Below, one piece after another: positions 34,701 through 42,705 of a stretch of DNA of 64,000 nucleotides (positions are counted from its first letter, which is position 1; each line of letters begins with the position of its first letter). This DNA is from Symbiodinium natans. Lineage: Eukaryota > Sar > Dinophyceae > Suessiales > Symbiodiniaceae. Below the pieces are notes generated by a model. The model ran no database searches. It saw only the letters and a program-made list of their open reading frames with translations, and was not told the DNA's origin. Location: the NCBI GenBank assembly GCA_905221605.1, contig CAJNDS010002477.1:124001-188000 (forward strand), given 5' to 3'. The translations under genes were made by a program, and so were the position numbers.

Positions 34701-36540
34701 GCGCCTCATTGATGATAGGAATGATGTCCACCGACATGCTTACCTGGCTCATCACAAAGCTCGTGTTTCGAACCTTTAGACATAACAGAAGCCAATGAAG
34801 AAACGCAAGAACGCGTTCTCATGCGCAGCCTCTTTGAGCTCCTCCTCCAAGATGGAGGCAAAGGTATGCACCGGCGGTGCCTTTGCAAACTCCGGGAGCC
34901 CGAAGACGCCGCCGCAGAGGTCGATCTGCATCACGGAGGATGGATCCTTCGTATCCACCAGAACGTAGTCCTTCACCTGCCAAGGGGCCCAGAGTTGAGA
35001 AGACCTTCTGATGTTGTGGAGTCTGCGGCTTTCTTTGCTTGAACATCATGACCGGAGAACGGAGGAAGCAAAAGCCACGCCTGAGGCGTCGTCGAACCAA
35101 AGAGCATCCTGTACTTGTTGGTCTTTTCCATCCTGACGTACACCAAAAGGGCCACTCCAGGAAATCAGATAAGACTTACTTCGGACATGCAAATGTGTGC
35201 CAAGACTCTCATCTTCGATGCCTTACGATCCCGATGGTGCAAAGCAACTGTCCAACTTATGGAACAATTTGTTTTCTTTGTCCTGTTACAGACTGGTGCC
35301 TCCAAGCAACACTCCTTGGAATCGAACTTCAGAACCGATGCAGGCATTGGAACATTGCCGTCCCGCATGGGTGTCATGAAGAAAACGGAAGCCCCACTGA
35401 AGCTCAAGCTGACTCGCTTCACCTTGAAGATCGGATATTTGCCTGAGATCCACTGCTCAAAACACAAGCAGAACAAGCATAGAGCAACCATAGGTTGCGT
35501 GCTTCATGATGTTTTATGCGACACTCAAAAGCTCGTCTGAAACTCGAGACGTGCTGCTCGATTCTTTCAACATGAAGAAAGACTTCTGCTGTGCTTCTGT
35601 CAACAGGTCGACATCGCCGACCATTTCGTGGTTTTCGATTTCGGCACTCGTTTGTTGCATATCATCGTCATCGACCAAAAAGTATCCTCAGATTGACAGA
35701 TGTCTGCTGTTAACATTGGTCACATGGCTCGAGGACTCACAGTCCAGCCACAAGTTGAAAATCAACCTTCGAGCTTAAACTCAGCATGGAAACCTTGCTC
35801 AGCAGCCGCACTCACCTTTGCAGCATCCACTTCAAGGTCGATCTCCTCACACACGAAATCACGAAGCCATGCACACTTTGCCGAAACCGCCACTGAAGAT
35901 CTGAGCACGAATCGTGCACAGCACACATCATTTGCCAACGTTGGGGTCCTTTGTGCCACCCATTAGTCTCACAACGTCACAACGACGACACTGCCAATCT
36001 CACTTCTCCCAACTGTGGCGTTTCTTGGGCCAATCAAGTGCATAGCAAGCGCATATCAATCGTATCGAAATTGTCCGACAGCTGACCAGTGAATTGGCAC
36101 CCGACACCAACATGACAGACAGCAGGAAAGCCGCTTTGTAGATACAAGCCAGCATGAAAACAGGAACAACGCAAGCTATTTGCCAGACCAAAGCTCCACA
36201 GATTTAATGTTGGTTCTTGCAACACCTATCGCTCAGCGATGCCCGACTGCCTCGTTGCGCTGGCTCATGAAAGCATACATGCACTTCAGCAATGCCAAGC
36301 AGGCATAGGCATGATCGTTGCGCACGTGCCCTCGGTTGCTGTTCTGCAGATCAATTTTATCCAACCCGTTCTGCAGAAAAACCTTTGACAAAAAAGACAC
36401 CGTGCCTTGGTACTGGCTTGCACACGACACCGTGACATTGAATTCGCTGTCCCCATGATTTGGCGGCTCACACACGAACCTTTCGTTGAAAAACGATGCT
36501 TGTGTTACTCGGGTTCATACTTGATAAACGCAAACGCCAT
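24735..36540 (-). CDS. Kinase-like (TCAD9-type) - NACHT NTPase - ankyrin protein, more than 20 exons
   Basis: One minus-strand gene is traced from an ATG at 36540 (MAFAFIKYEPE, donor GTAACA) to a stop at 24735. Domain order: an N-terminal region of unknown type, an APH/protein-kinase-fold domain (VLKFD lysine; HNDLHGGN; LIDFA), a linker, NACHT (Walker A GDGGTGKS, Walker B FVLLDGLDE, LTARPG, C-terminal LAHLSFQELLASEYA) and ankyrin repeats. Most adjacent exons join with matching phase, which supports a single transcript. NACHT-ankyrin proteins are STAND-class NTP switches used in immunity and cell-death signalling, and TCAD9-like kinase domains have been described in related conflict systems. 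The role here is inferred. Odd points are a likely 1-nt frameshift near 31895 and some junctions still unsolved (36.2-35.9, 32.8-32.0 and 29.99 kb). Coding length is about 5.3 kb. Confidence 0.8.
26706..27383 (-). CDS. NACHT C-terminal helical exon (LSFQE motif)
   Basis: A 678-nt exon bounded by CTTTCAG|A at 27383 and GA|GTAGGA at 26706. It starts DSISGGRLPAFTVTDGAKG and contains QLAHLSFQELLASEYATAVL, the conserved HLSFQEFLAA-type motif at the end of the NACHT helical domains in NLR-like proteins. Further on are TVWLNVAEMLEEECFQAFCQ and LKSLRLTWLDEQARLVKLET. The start phase matches the donor at 28980 across a 1.6-kb intron. Confidence 0.85.
28980..29888 (-). CDS. NACHT winged-helix/helical exons (four small exons)
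   Basis: About 29888-29779 reads NPAYAGLTGNPMCLTLLTHV (the NPLxLTLL motif that follows the NACHT core) and ends at GCA|GTCAAA. 29677-29605 reads PVVLTRTDMYQRALKWLDLS after CGCCAG. About 29360-29267 reads RDGEADLKTVRQLEMLCL and ends at G|GTGAGA. 29052-28980 reads EHCTRQRSFTLEEAEAICTD and ends at GA|GTGACG. Two junctions (29779 to 29677, 29267 to 29052) are exact in phase. Exons of 73 nt are far too short for ORF searches and were found by reading the expected NACHT continuation. Confidence 0.75.
29996..30561 (-). CDS. NACHT core exon with Walker B and sensor motif
   Basis: Begins KPVPRAPYQVMVPLRVPLVD after a GCAACGAAG (or CCAAG) acceptor and contains the Walker B motif GLFVLLDGLDEAAAER, then EPCHFPLLTARPGVLG (sensor-like TARPG), and ends in a basic helix. 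The DGLDE acidic residues needed for Mg2+ and hydrolysis are present, so the NTPase is predicted intact. The 3' border and the join to the next exon (29888) are not settled. Confidence 0.85.
30976..31112. repeat. Direct repeat pair in an intron
   Basis: TTTGCAAAAACAACGCACAC and TTTGCAAACACAATGCGCAC, each followed by ATGATGGGTTT, lie about 98 nt apart in the intron between the P-loop and Walker B exons. Long G runs precede both. Confidence 0.8.
31146..31365. repeat. Interspersed 45-50 bp intronic repeat
   Basis: The word ATGCGAAACTGTCGT followed by a variable few bases and TTTTGG(A/G)CGTC occurs three times (near 31165, 31207, 31327), with a further partial copy of the 3' half near 31304. Two copies share the leader TCGCCAA. 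The unit is in the same intron as the pair above. Confidence 0.8.
31530..31638 (-). CDS. NACHT P-loop (Walker A) exon
   Basis: A 109-nt exon encoding RTLVVGDGGTGKSVLTKQLL, a perfect GxxxxGK[ST] Walker A, then EVAQMEATGTG and a GTTTCG donor in phase 0. This phase agrees with the next exon at 30561. The intron between them (about 970 nt) holds the direct repeats described below. Confidence 0.85.
31676..31762. repeat. TC microsatellite in an intron
   Basis: CT dinucleotide runs interrupted once, between the linker exon ending at 31794 and the P-loop exon. On the minus strand it reads GAGAGA. Confidence 0.95.
31794..32940 (-). CDS. Linker exons between kinase-like and NACHT domains
   Basis: Protein-like segments in gene order: about 32935-32805 (LRYWAVAGVQRLLWQMKEDI and SKWIEAGPRRLVEFAGFE), about 32325-32225 (ELEFQTYCAQAGASEAWTTD, ILTREKVNVTEHCVELLG), about 32135-32050 (KFVGSLNTRLILLPDKAG) and about 32030-31794 (RILIKLGVSQLIPVLLCKEV to KPQPL, then DPKAKTLWTKITKVYKQFAP and LLTLESPGFQIS). 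The last exon changes frame by one base near 31895. No domain is recognised; helices are predicted from composition. Confidence 0.6.
33208..34137 (-). CDS. Kinase-like C-lobe exons with catalytic loop
   Basis: 34137-34014 reads DMFQKFSGMESKLSEHFKRP. 33705-33577 reads FADGALLGLCHNDLHGGNLL and VDSQGLVWLIDFA. 33492-33208 reads VESGKHVLMDLSKFLSACAF. All three join in phase 0. HNDLHGGN is the HxDxxxxN catalytic loop, and LIDFA takes the place of DFG or the DxD metal loop, as in aminoglycoside-phosphotransferase/ABC1-like folds and TCAD9. The continuation LIDFA-T-VESGKHVLMDL also follows the pattern I recall for TCAD9. Catalytic D, N and metal-binding D are present, so the domain may be active. Confidence 0.75.
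34209..35455 (-). CDS. Kinase-like N-lobe exons
   Basis: 35455-35313 reads SLSFSGASVFFMTPMRDG and MPASVLKFDSKE, which looks like the glycine-loop strand and the beta-3 lysine. 35132-35045 reads EKTNKYRMLFGSTTPQAWLL. 34976-34830 reads PSSVMQIDLCGGVFGLPEFA. 34773-34613 reads SVDIIPIINEALERRMYHFT. 34565-34475 reads ADSYKIVRFVGHGILNRAKA. 34309-34209 reads KSPALAAGFQNPVEVDDLDP. Phases agree at every join if GC donors are used at 34829, 34474 and 34208. The 34774-34829 intron is only 56 nt. Confidence 0.75.
35523..36540 (-). CDS. N-terminal exons of the kinase-NACHT-ankyrin gene
   Basis: Start exon 36540-36509 (MAFAFIKYEPE) joins in phase to 36479-about 36240 (FVCEPPNHGDSEFNVTVSCA, SFLSKVFLQNGLDKI, HAYACLALLKCMYAFMSQ). 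Then 35845-35794 (EIDLEVDAAKVSAAAEQG) joins 35686-35523 (YFLVDDDDMQQTSAEIENHE, VGDVDLLTEAQQKSFF), followed by the kinase N-lobe. The 36.2-35.85 kb stretch may hold one more exon (FTGQLSDNFDTIDMRLLC). No domain is recognised in this part, and no signal peptide is seen. Confidence 0.65.
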
Positions 36541-36559
36541 GTTGTTCTCAAGAATTCAC

Positions 36560-37425
36560 ATGTGGTCGCTGACACAGCAACAAGTTCGAGGGGCATACCT
36601 GAACCGCAACATCCTTACAGGAACGATTGTCCACTCTTCCTGGGGTCCTGCACTCCTGCAGCGCGTGGATTTAGCGGGATCTTTGGTGTGTTCCGTTCTT
36701 GCGACATCACAGCCACTCAAGTAAAACGTGCAATTTTGTACGAACAAACAGAACTGACAGGACAACTGACACGGCAACCTCATTGAACAAAATGCGCCAA
36801 GCTCATGTGCAGTCGGACCTCAACAAGGCAATGGAATTAAAACAATAATGATGTTTCTCGAAACCGTTGAGTTTCGGCAAAATGCAACAGCTGGGTAATA
36901 TAGGCCTCGTCGCAAACTTTACAGCTTTTTCACCCAAGTTTCCACCGTTTCACCTCTGCAAAGCCCAGAAGCCGAAACCTATGTGACCTCGAACAACACT
37001 TTTTTGGCTCAGCGCGGGAAAAGAGCCGGAGGGCTTGGGTTTGGAGTGTAGGTTTTCGGGTCATCCTGGAGTTGAGGCAACTTCCAAGCCACAAATCTGG
37101 TAGTTCCATCTCACGTTCTCTCATTTTTCAGTTCTATTTTCCAGGCTTGTGATTTTTGGTTTCCAAGTATGGACGGCTTTGCACCTCATTGCATGCGCTT
37201 AGTCTCCAGAGATCGGCCGTTTCTGCCGAGGCCTGCGCTGGCCAGCACAGGGGCCCGTCCGGGCGTGAGACGTTGTTGTGACTATCACGGCAACAGGCAA
37301 CAGGCTTGACCCCATCAAGGTGCCCACTAGGTATTCCGATTGTAAGGACCAACCGGTCTGACTTAGGAGACAGTGTGCGTTGGTCTTCCCTCCTTGCCTT
37401 GAGACTGGTCGCTGTCTGGCTGACG
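36560..37425. other. No gene recognised; likely 5' flank of the NACHT gene
   Basis: No long protein-like frame and no TATA-like or other promoter element could be identified. Dinoflagellate promoters usually lack TATA boxes. Nothing further can be supported. Confidence 0.35.
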
Positions 37426-37429
37426 CAGA

Positions 37430-37581
37430 CCTCGCCCCCCCGCCAGCCCCCACCAGCCCCCGCCAGCCCCGCCAGCCCCGCCAGCCCCGCCAGCCCCCAC
37501 CAGCCCCCGCGCCCCCACCCCCCCCGCCAGCCCCCACCAGGCTCGGCAGCCAGTGCCCAGCCACCCCCCGGCACCCACCCC

Positions 37582-37612
<31 letters not shown>

Positions 37613-37776
37613 CCCCCCGCCCCACCCACCCTACCCACACCCCACCCCCCCCCGCCCCAACCCCAGCCCGCCCCATCTCACTCACCACCACCACCCCACC
37701 ACCCACCCTCCACCCTCCCCCCCACACCCGCCCCCCCACCCCGCCACCCCGCCACCCGCCACCCCACCACCCCACA
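37430..37776. repeat. C-rich low-complexity tract, partly 9-bp CCCCGCCAG units
   Basis: About 350 bases with almost no T on the plus strand: first CCCCGCCAG and CCCCCACCAG units, then CCCCACC and CCGCC runs. The minus strand has many G3-G9 runs and could form G-quadruplexes. Pro- or Gly-rich ORFs here are artefacts of composition. Confidence 0.9.
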
Positions 37777-37825
37777 TGATACTCCCTGCTGTTCTCTGGC
37801 CTGGTGAGGGCAAGTGCATCATGTG

Positions 37826-37995
37826 ATAAGTGTGTTCTAGAAAATTGTTCTCCGCGACACTGTGCCCGCCAGCAGCGGCAGTCGGACCGTTGGTCACGTG
37901 CTTCAAGTGCCGTTGGTGCCATGTTGCCTTCGGAGATTCAGCCTTTTCCCCAAGATACAAGAAATACACAGCGGAAGAAAACCAAGGTCAACTAA
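37826..37995 (+). CDS. Candidate Cys-rich exon, function unknown
   Basis: A plus frame reads GPLVTCFKCRWCHVAFGDSA then FSPRYKKYTAEENQG. The CxxCxxC spacing could bind zinc but may be chance. The minus strand is open too. No family is recognised. Confidence 0.25.
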
Positions 37996-37999
37996 GTTC

Positions 38000-38562
38000 C
38001 GGCTGTCTCCATCTTGGGTAGTTCTGAGCAGGCTGACAGAAAGGTTGATTGGTGAGTTCACAATGCAGCCTTGAAGATGCACCGCCGGCGGCGGCGGAGG
38101 ACGAGGGCAAGGTGCGCCGCGTGACGCAACGCAGCCTAGGCTTTGCAGCCATTTTCAGCATCCGTCCAACTTCCGCGCACAATGGACAGCTTGTACAACT
38201 GCTGGAGGCAGACAGAAGCTGGGCACTCTGGATGGACTCGAAGCACTGGGCATCATTCTCCAGCCAGTTAAAACCACGGCCACCTGTGTTCAAGAGCATG
38301 GTAACACATGCTGTTGCTTGTGACAGCAGCTTGAGCATGATAACGCAGTTCATCTATCCCGCCCAGCCCGCCCCGGAGTGTCTTTGCACTTTTGAGTGGG
38401 GTTGCGTGCAGCGAATGTAAGAGCCTTGGAAAGTGCATGTCAGCTTTGTCTTCCTGCGTTGCCACGCTTGTAAAGTGTTTTGCATTTGTTTGGAGCTGTG
38501 CAAGCACCTTGAGTGGCATTTGAGTTGTGCGAGCTGTCTGCGACTGTGTAGCTTCGTTTGAG
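38000..38562. other. Both strands open, no gene called
   Basis: Overlapping frames of about 120 codons on plus (38049-38420) and minus (37988-38353) have no recognised domain or clear splice borders. Confidence 0.25.
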
Positions 38563-39003
38563 GATGGGCCCCCCCCCCTTTGGGCAAAGGGGGGCTTAAG
38601 CCCCCCTTTAAGCCCCCCCCTTAAGCCCCCCTTCAAAGGGGTCCCTGCAAAGGGGGTCCCTTCGGGGGGGGGGGGGGGCAAAGGGTCCAAGCCCTTAATC
38701 GCCCGCCCCCTTAAGCCCCCCTTAAGCCCCGACTTAAAGCCCCCCTTAAGCCACCCCCTTAACCCCCCCTCTAAGCCCCCCCTTAAAGCCCCCCCCTAGC
38801 CCGCCCCCTTAAAGCCCCCCCTTAAAGCCCCCTTCAACCCCCCCTTTTAAGCTCCCCTTTAAGCCCCCTTTAAGCCCCCTTTACGCGCCCCCTTTAAAGC
38901 CCCCTTTAAGCCCAACCTTTAAAAGCCCCCCTTTAAGCCCCCCTTTAAAACCCCCTTTAAGCCCCCCTTTAAGCCCCCCGTTAAATGCCCCCTTCAGAGC
39001 CCC
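38563..39003. repeat. Degenerate TTTAAGCCCCCC / TTAAGCCCCCC array
   Basis: About 35-40 units of 10-13 bases built from a C4-C7 run, TT(T)AA and GC. The unit length drifts. An inner stretch (38562-38600 against 38640-38675) is partly self-complementary (AAGGGGGGCTTAAGCCCCCC), which can fold back. Confidence 0.9.
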
Positions 39004-39021
39004 CCTTTGGGCTCACTTTAA

Positions 39022-39345
39022 GAGGCCTAATACTTGCTGGGCCTTTTTTGGAGGGTTTGGGCAGCAGTTTAAAAGGCGCAACACTTGCTGGGCCTTCTGC
39101 GGAGGGTTTAGGCAGCAGTTTAAGAGGCCTGACACTTGCTGGGCCTTTTGTGGAGGGTTTGGGCAGCAGTTTAAAAGGCGTAATACTTGCTGGGCCTTCT
39201 GTGGAGGATTTAGGCAGCAGTTTAAGAGGCCGAATACTCGCTGGGCCTTGTGTGGAGGGTTCGGGCAGCAGTTTAAGACGTCTAAGAAGCGTAATACCTG
39301 CTGGGCCTTCGGTGGAGGATTTAGGCAGCAGTTTAAGAGGCCCAA
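39022..39345. repeat. 51-bp tandem repeat, six copies, open on both strands
   Basis: The unit contains CTTGCTGGGCCTT, GGAGG(G/A)TT and GGCAGCAGTTTAA and recurs at about 39025, 39076, 39127, 39178, 39229 and 39289, the last after a small insertion. 51 bp equals 17 codons: plus reads EGLGSSLKGATLAGPSA, minus reads LLNCCLNPPQKAQQVLR. Variants include synonymous and non-synonymous changes, so coding status is not clear. Confidence 0.9.
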
Positions 39346-39360
39346 CGCGAGCATCGTGTT

Positions 39361-39636
39361 TGCAAATGGGGGGGGCTGCGCCCCCCCCAACCCCCCCGCT
39401 TGTTTAAGCCGGGCAAACTCGCGTGGAAGCATATGAATCATGTCCAAAACAAAACAAAACATGGGGTTCTCGGCTTAGCCCCGCGCCACGTCACTGCTAT
39501 GCAAATGGGGGGGGCTGCGCCCCCCCCAACCCCTCCGCTTTTTTCTGCCGGGCAAGCTCGCGTGGAAGCATATGAATCATCTCTGAAAAAAAACATGGGG
39601 TTCTCGGCTTAGCCCCGCGCCACGTCACTGCTATGA
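39361..39636. repeat. Tandem duplication of about 119-122 bp with a G8/C8 hairpin
   Basis: Each copy begins TGCAAATGGGGGGGGCTGCG followed by eight C, and later carries GCATATGAATCAT and CATGGGGTTCTCGGCTTAGC then CCCGCGCCACGTCACTGCTATG. The G8-CTGCG-C8 part can form a strong hairpin. Confidence 0.9.
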
Positions 39637-39733
39637 ACTCTCTGCTCCTTGAAACTCGAGTAATGAACACAAAAAACAAAAGAAGAAGCGAGCGGGGTGG
39701 AATTGCCCTTAAGCTCCCCTGTAAAAAGAGTGC

Positions 39734-39930
39734 CACTTCTCTGGTTTCGAAGAATGAAACCCAAAAACAAAACAAGATTCGAGGGGGGTGGAATTTAGAA
39801 TACATTCCCTTCTTTCTTTTCGTAAAGGGAAATGAATGTTTAGAGTCTCACTTCTCTGGTTTCGAAGAATGAAATCCAAAAACAAACACAAAATGTAAAA
39901 CAAGATTCGAGGGGCGTGGAATTTAGAATA
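39734..39930. repeat. Direct repeat about 114-116 bp apart, running into the gap
   Basis: CACTTCTCTGGTTTCGAAGA, followed by ATGAAA(C/T)CCAAAAAC and CAAGATTCGAGGGG(G/C)GTGGAATTTAGAATA, occurs at about 39734 and 39849. The second copy ends exactly at the N run. A partial third copy (AGCGGGGTGGAATT) lies near 39691. Confidence 0.85.
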
Positions 39931-40030
39931 NNNNNNNNNNNNNNNNNNNNNNNNNNNNNNNNNNNNNNNNNNNNNNNNNNNNNNNNNNNNNNNNNNNNNN
40001 NNNNNNNNNNNNNNNNNNNNNNNNNNNNNN
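39931..40030. other. Assembly gap (100 N)
   Basis: Exactly 100 N, the usual placeholder for a gap of unknown size. It is flanked by a repeat on the left and an AT-rich island on the right, so order and distance across it are not proven. Confidence 0.99.
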
Positions 40031-40290
40031 TAAAATAATCTATATCCGAATAAATCGTATTATTCGATTCTTAGAGATTTCTATCAAGGAATATTAGATC
40101 ATATATCGTATTATGAGATTTTAATAATTCTATGAGAATCATTATATCGATTTTGAATAATGCAAAACCAATCTAAATCGATGGCAAAAGAAAGGCACTT
40201 GGACAAGAGAGATTATATCCATGCCTCGATGCAAGAGATTAGTGCACCCAAAAGCTTCAAGTCACTACGAAATCTTCATTGAGAGAGACG
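40031..40290. other. AT-rich island unlike the rest of the window
   Basis: The first ~140 bases are strongly AT-rich (TATATCC, TTATTCGATT, ATTATATCG), while the surrounding DNA is near 50 percent GC. No ORF is seen. It could be organelle-derived, repeat-derived or a scaffolding artefact. Confidence 0.6.
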
Positions 40291-40636
40291 TATATTCTCA
40301 TGCACCGCTGAGGAGCTGACTACTGACCATCGCGGTTTGTGCAAAGTTACAATTAAAAGTGGTGCCGAGACTACACAGAAGCAACCTTGAGAAAATCTTC
40401 GGATGCCCGGGGTTGAGACGTGGCAAGCACGGCAAGTAGGAAGCGTGCCACGCACATTTTTCGGGTTTTGTTGAGGTGACAAATCACTCGAAACATCTTT
40501 GCCATCTTGTTTGGTTAGGTGAAGACTTCCATTTTGGTCACTCCTTACGAAAATCTCACGTGCCATGAAACTTCAACAATCAACCGTAGTCAAACACGCG
40601 GCACTTGCTGCGCTACCAACACCAGAAATGCGTGAC

Positions 40637-42424
40637 TTGCTTGGTCGTGGTGTTTTTTGTTAGGGCCACGCACGCGGTCTTGATGTTTGGTGACATGAGC
40701 TGCTCCAACACGTTCTCAGGACGCTCAGAAAGAAGTTTGTGGAGGCTTTGTCTTCCAACCTCAGGGCACTCCATACAGCCAAACGGCTCCCCCTTATGGC
40801 TATGAAAAGCTCATGATTACATTGCAACAATGCTCAACCACGGCTGGCTTCTTTCTCCGGCGAGCGGTATGTCAGACTGATAGGCAGTGTAATGCCTACG
40901 GGTTTTTAGTGTTAGGAGTTACGTACTGTGCCAGCTGTAACGACTCTTGTGTGGTGGTTACCAGCAGCACTTCATCAACTATTCGGCGAAATTAAAAAAT
41001 ACCTCCACAAAATCCAGCGGAGCTTCTCGGGCGACTTGCTTACCGAAGCAAGCCCGTGTGGACATGTGTGGACTCTTCTAAGCAAACAAACGCAAAACTA
41101 TCCGGTCGCGAATGATGCAATGGCAAAGGTAAACAAAATTGTTTGGCAATCACCGCAAAGACCTTGCCTGCAGCTTTCAAAACTTGCTCCAAGTACTGTA
41201 CACTAGACAATCATGCTATCAAATGAATTCCCGATCCTTCACACATATGGCTCAGGTGGAATTGGCTTCTGCCTCAGGGAACAGTCCGGGTACGGCCCAG
41301 GACCAGGACCGGTGGCCGGACGATGGGCCGTTCTTGGAACCATAAAGCTTGATGAGTGGCATGGTACTGAGCACAATCAAAGCGAAACCAGAAGCGATGC
41401 GCATGCACCGCGGTGTAAGCATAGCCAAAGAGCATCGCGGCACGCAGCACGGCAAACAGCGGAGCTTGCTCCACAAATGCCGTGTAGATACGCCACGAAA
41501 GGGCAGCCATGTTGAGTATCTTGACAGGAACCATAGCGTGCTGCCAGCGCACTGCTTCTTGCATTCTTGGGACTTCCTGTGTGTAGTACACACGAGACGA
41601 CATGTGGTTGGCAATGCTCTGCAGTCCAACGCCCACCCCCAACCAGACAACTTGCCACTGGCCTGTTGCACCAAAGTCTCCGAACTGCACCAGAAGTAAG
41701 AGAACACCCATGTGGTGATACCACAGGTCAAATGGTAGCGCAGGCCAACGACCTCGGAATCAACCAGCCCTAGGTCCTGGGCCCTTGGGATCTTTTGGGG
41801 AAATGTCACACCAGAAAATGGACTCTGAAAAATCAAGTGGCCAATCCAGTCGATCAGGTCTGCAGCACCGGCGATGATCAAACATGTGCACACCCAGAAG
41901 TGGCTGAAATCAAAGCCTGCCACAACCAAGGCACCCAGAACAATCACCCCGCTGAGAAGGATCGGAGAAGTCCAAAAACGCAGCTCACTGCCCACCACGG
42001 TCCTTTGGTGCCGCTCTGAGAGATGCTCCCAAAAAGGTTTTCTGTGTGCCTTCGCTTCTATACGCACACGGGCGATGTTCAGAATACTGCACAAAACGAT
42101 GGCATAGGTGAGGCGCATGCTGATGAGAAAGTCCGCAATTCGGTTGGCCCACAGCTCAACGTCTGTGGTTTCCTCCATCGCATCCATGACGCAAATCCGA
42201 AATATGCCGTCTACAACCTGGCCCCAACTGGTGGTTTTGAGCTGCTGCAAAGGGCACAAAGGCAAGAGCCGGCTCCACAACAGCCTGATGCTTCCATTGA
42301 TACGCTTACTTCTGCTCGAATGGTTGTTGTATTGGTTTTGTGCTGGAGAGTGGTCAATGCAATCGATTCGTGCAAAGAGGGCTAAACTAGTGAATCCGAT
42401 CGTTTTGGGGATAAACTCGCCCAG
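40637..42424 (-). CDS. Array copy 1: multi-pass membrane protein gene, frameshifted last exon
   Basis: Exon 42424-41753 (224 codons, LGEFIPKTIGFTSLALFARI onward) has hydrophobic segments SMRLTYAIVLCSILNIARV and SPILLSGVIVLGALVVAGF then CTCLIIAGAADLIDW. A 68-nt GT-AG intron (41752-41685) restores the frame. The next exon, from 41684, reads QWQVVWLGVGVGLQSIAN and PLFAVLRAAMLFGYAYTAVH and has a donor CA|GTACCA near 41305. Small exons follow at 41202-41168 (HVQYLEQVLKAA) and 41077-41044 in matching phase, then one ending near 40980 (VDEVLLVTTTQESLQLAQY). The last, about 40809-40637, lacks one base near 40796 compared with the other copies, which breaks its frame. No family is recognised; the 5' end is unknown. 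Confidence 0.7.
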
Positions 42425-42686
42425 CTCCGAGTAAGCAATGTAGTTTCAGACATGTCTGCCATGTGTACCACTGGTGTACAAAGCATTTCAGTGGATATGT
42501 ATGAAAGCGAACAGTTGCCCAGGTATAAACTGGCGCACGCCATATCAACCGTCGGACACCGAGGACCAACATGCTAAGCTATAGCTTGTGCCCTTGTGCC
42601 ATTGATCGATCGACCGATCTTTCCATCTATCGACTGGGCTGCCACCAGTTTGCTGCATCCCAGTGGTAGTGCACTGCGCACGAAGC

Positions 42687-42705
42687 TGCACACACACACA
42701 CACAT
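42687..42705. repeat. CA microsatellite that differs among array copies
   Basis: CACACACACACACACACATG here, shorter in copy 2 (about 45488) and longer with an extra CCTA in copy 3 (about 48355-48377). It is a handy marker to tell the copies apart. Confidence 0.9.

Noticed and set aside
37134-37922. 262-codon minus ORF rich in Gly and Trp
   Set aside because: Caused by the C-rich tract. The flanking parts are not protein-like and the Gly runs follow homopolymers.
41252-41684. Reading straight through the first long minus ORF of the array (342 codons) as one exon
   Set aside because: After SYFW the residues turn Cys/Arg/Ser-rich and non-membrane-like, whereas a 68-nt GT-AG intron shifts into a frame with clear hydrophobic spans. 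All three copies behave the same.
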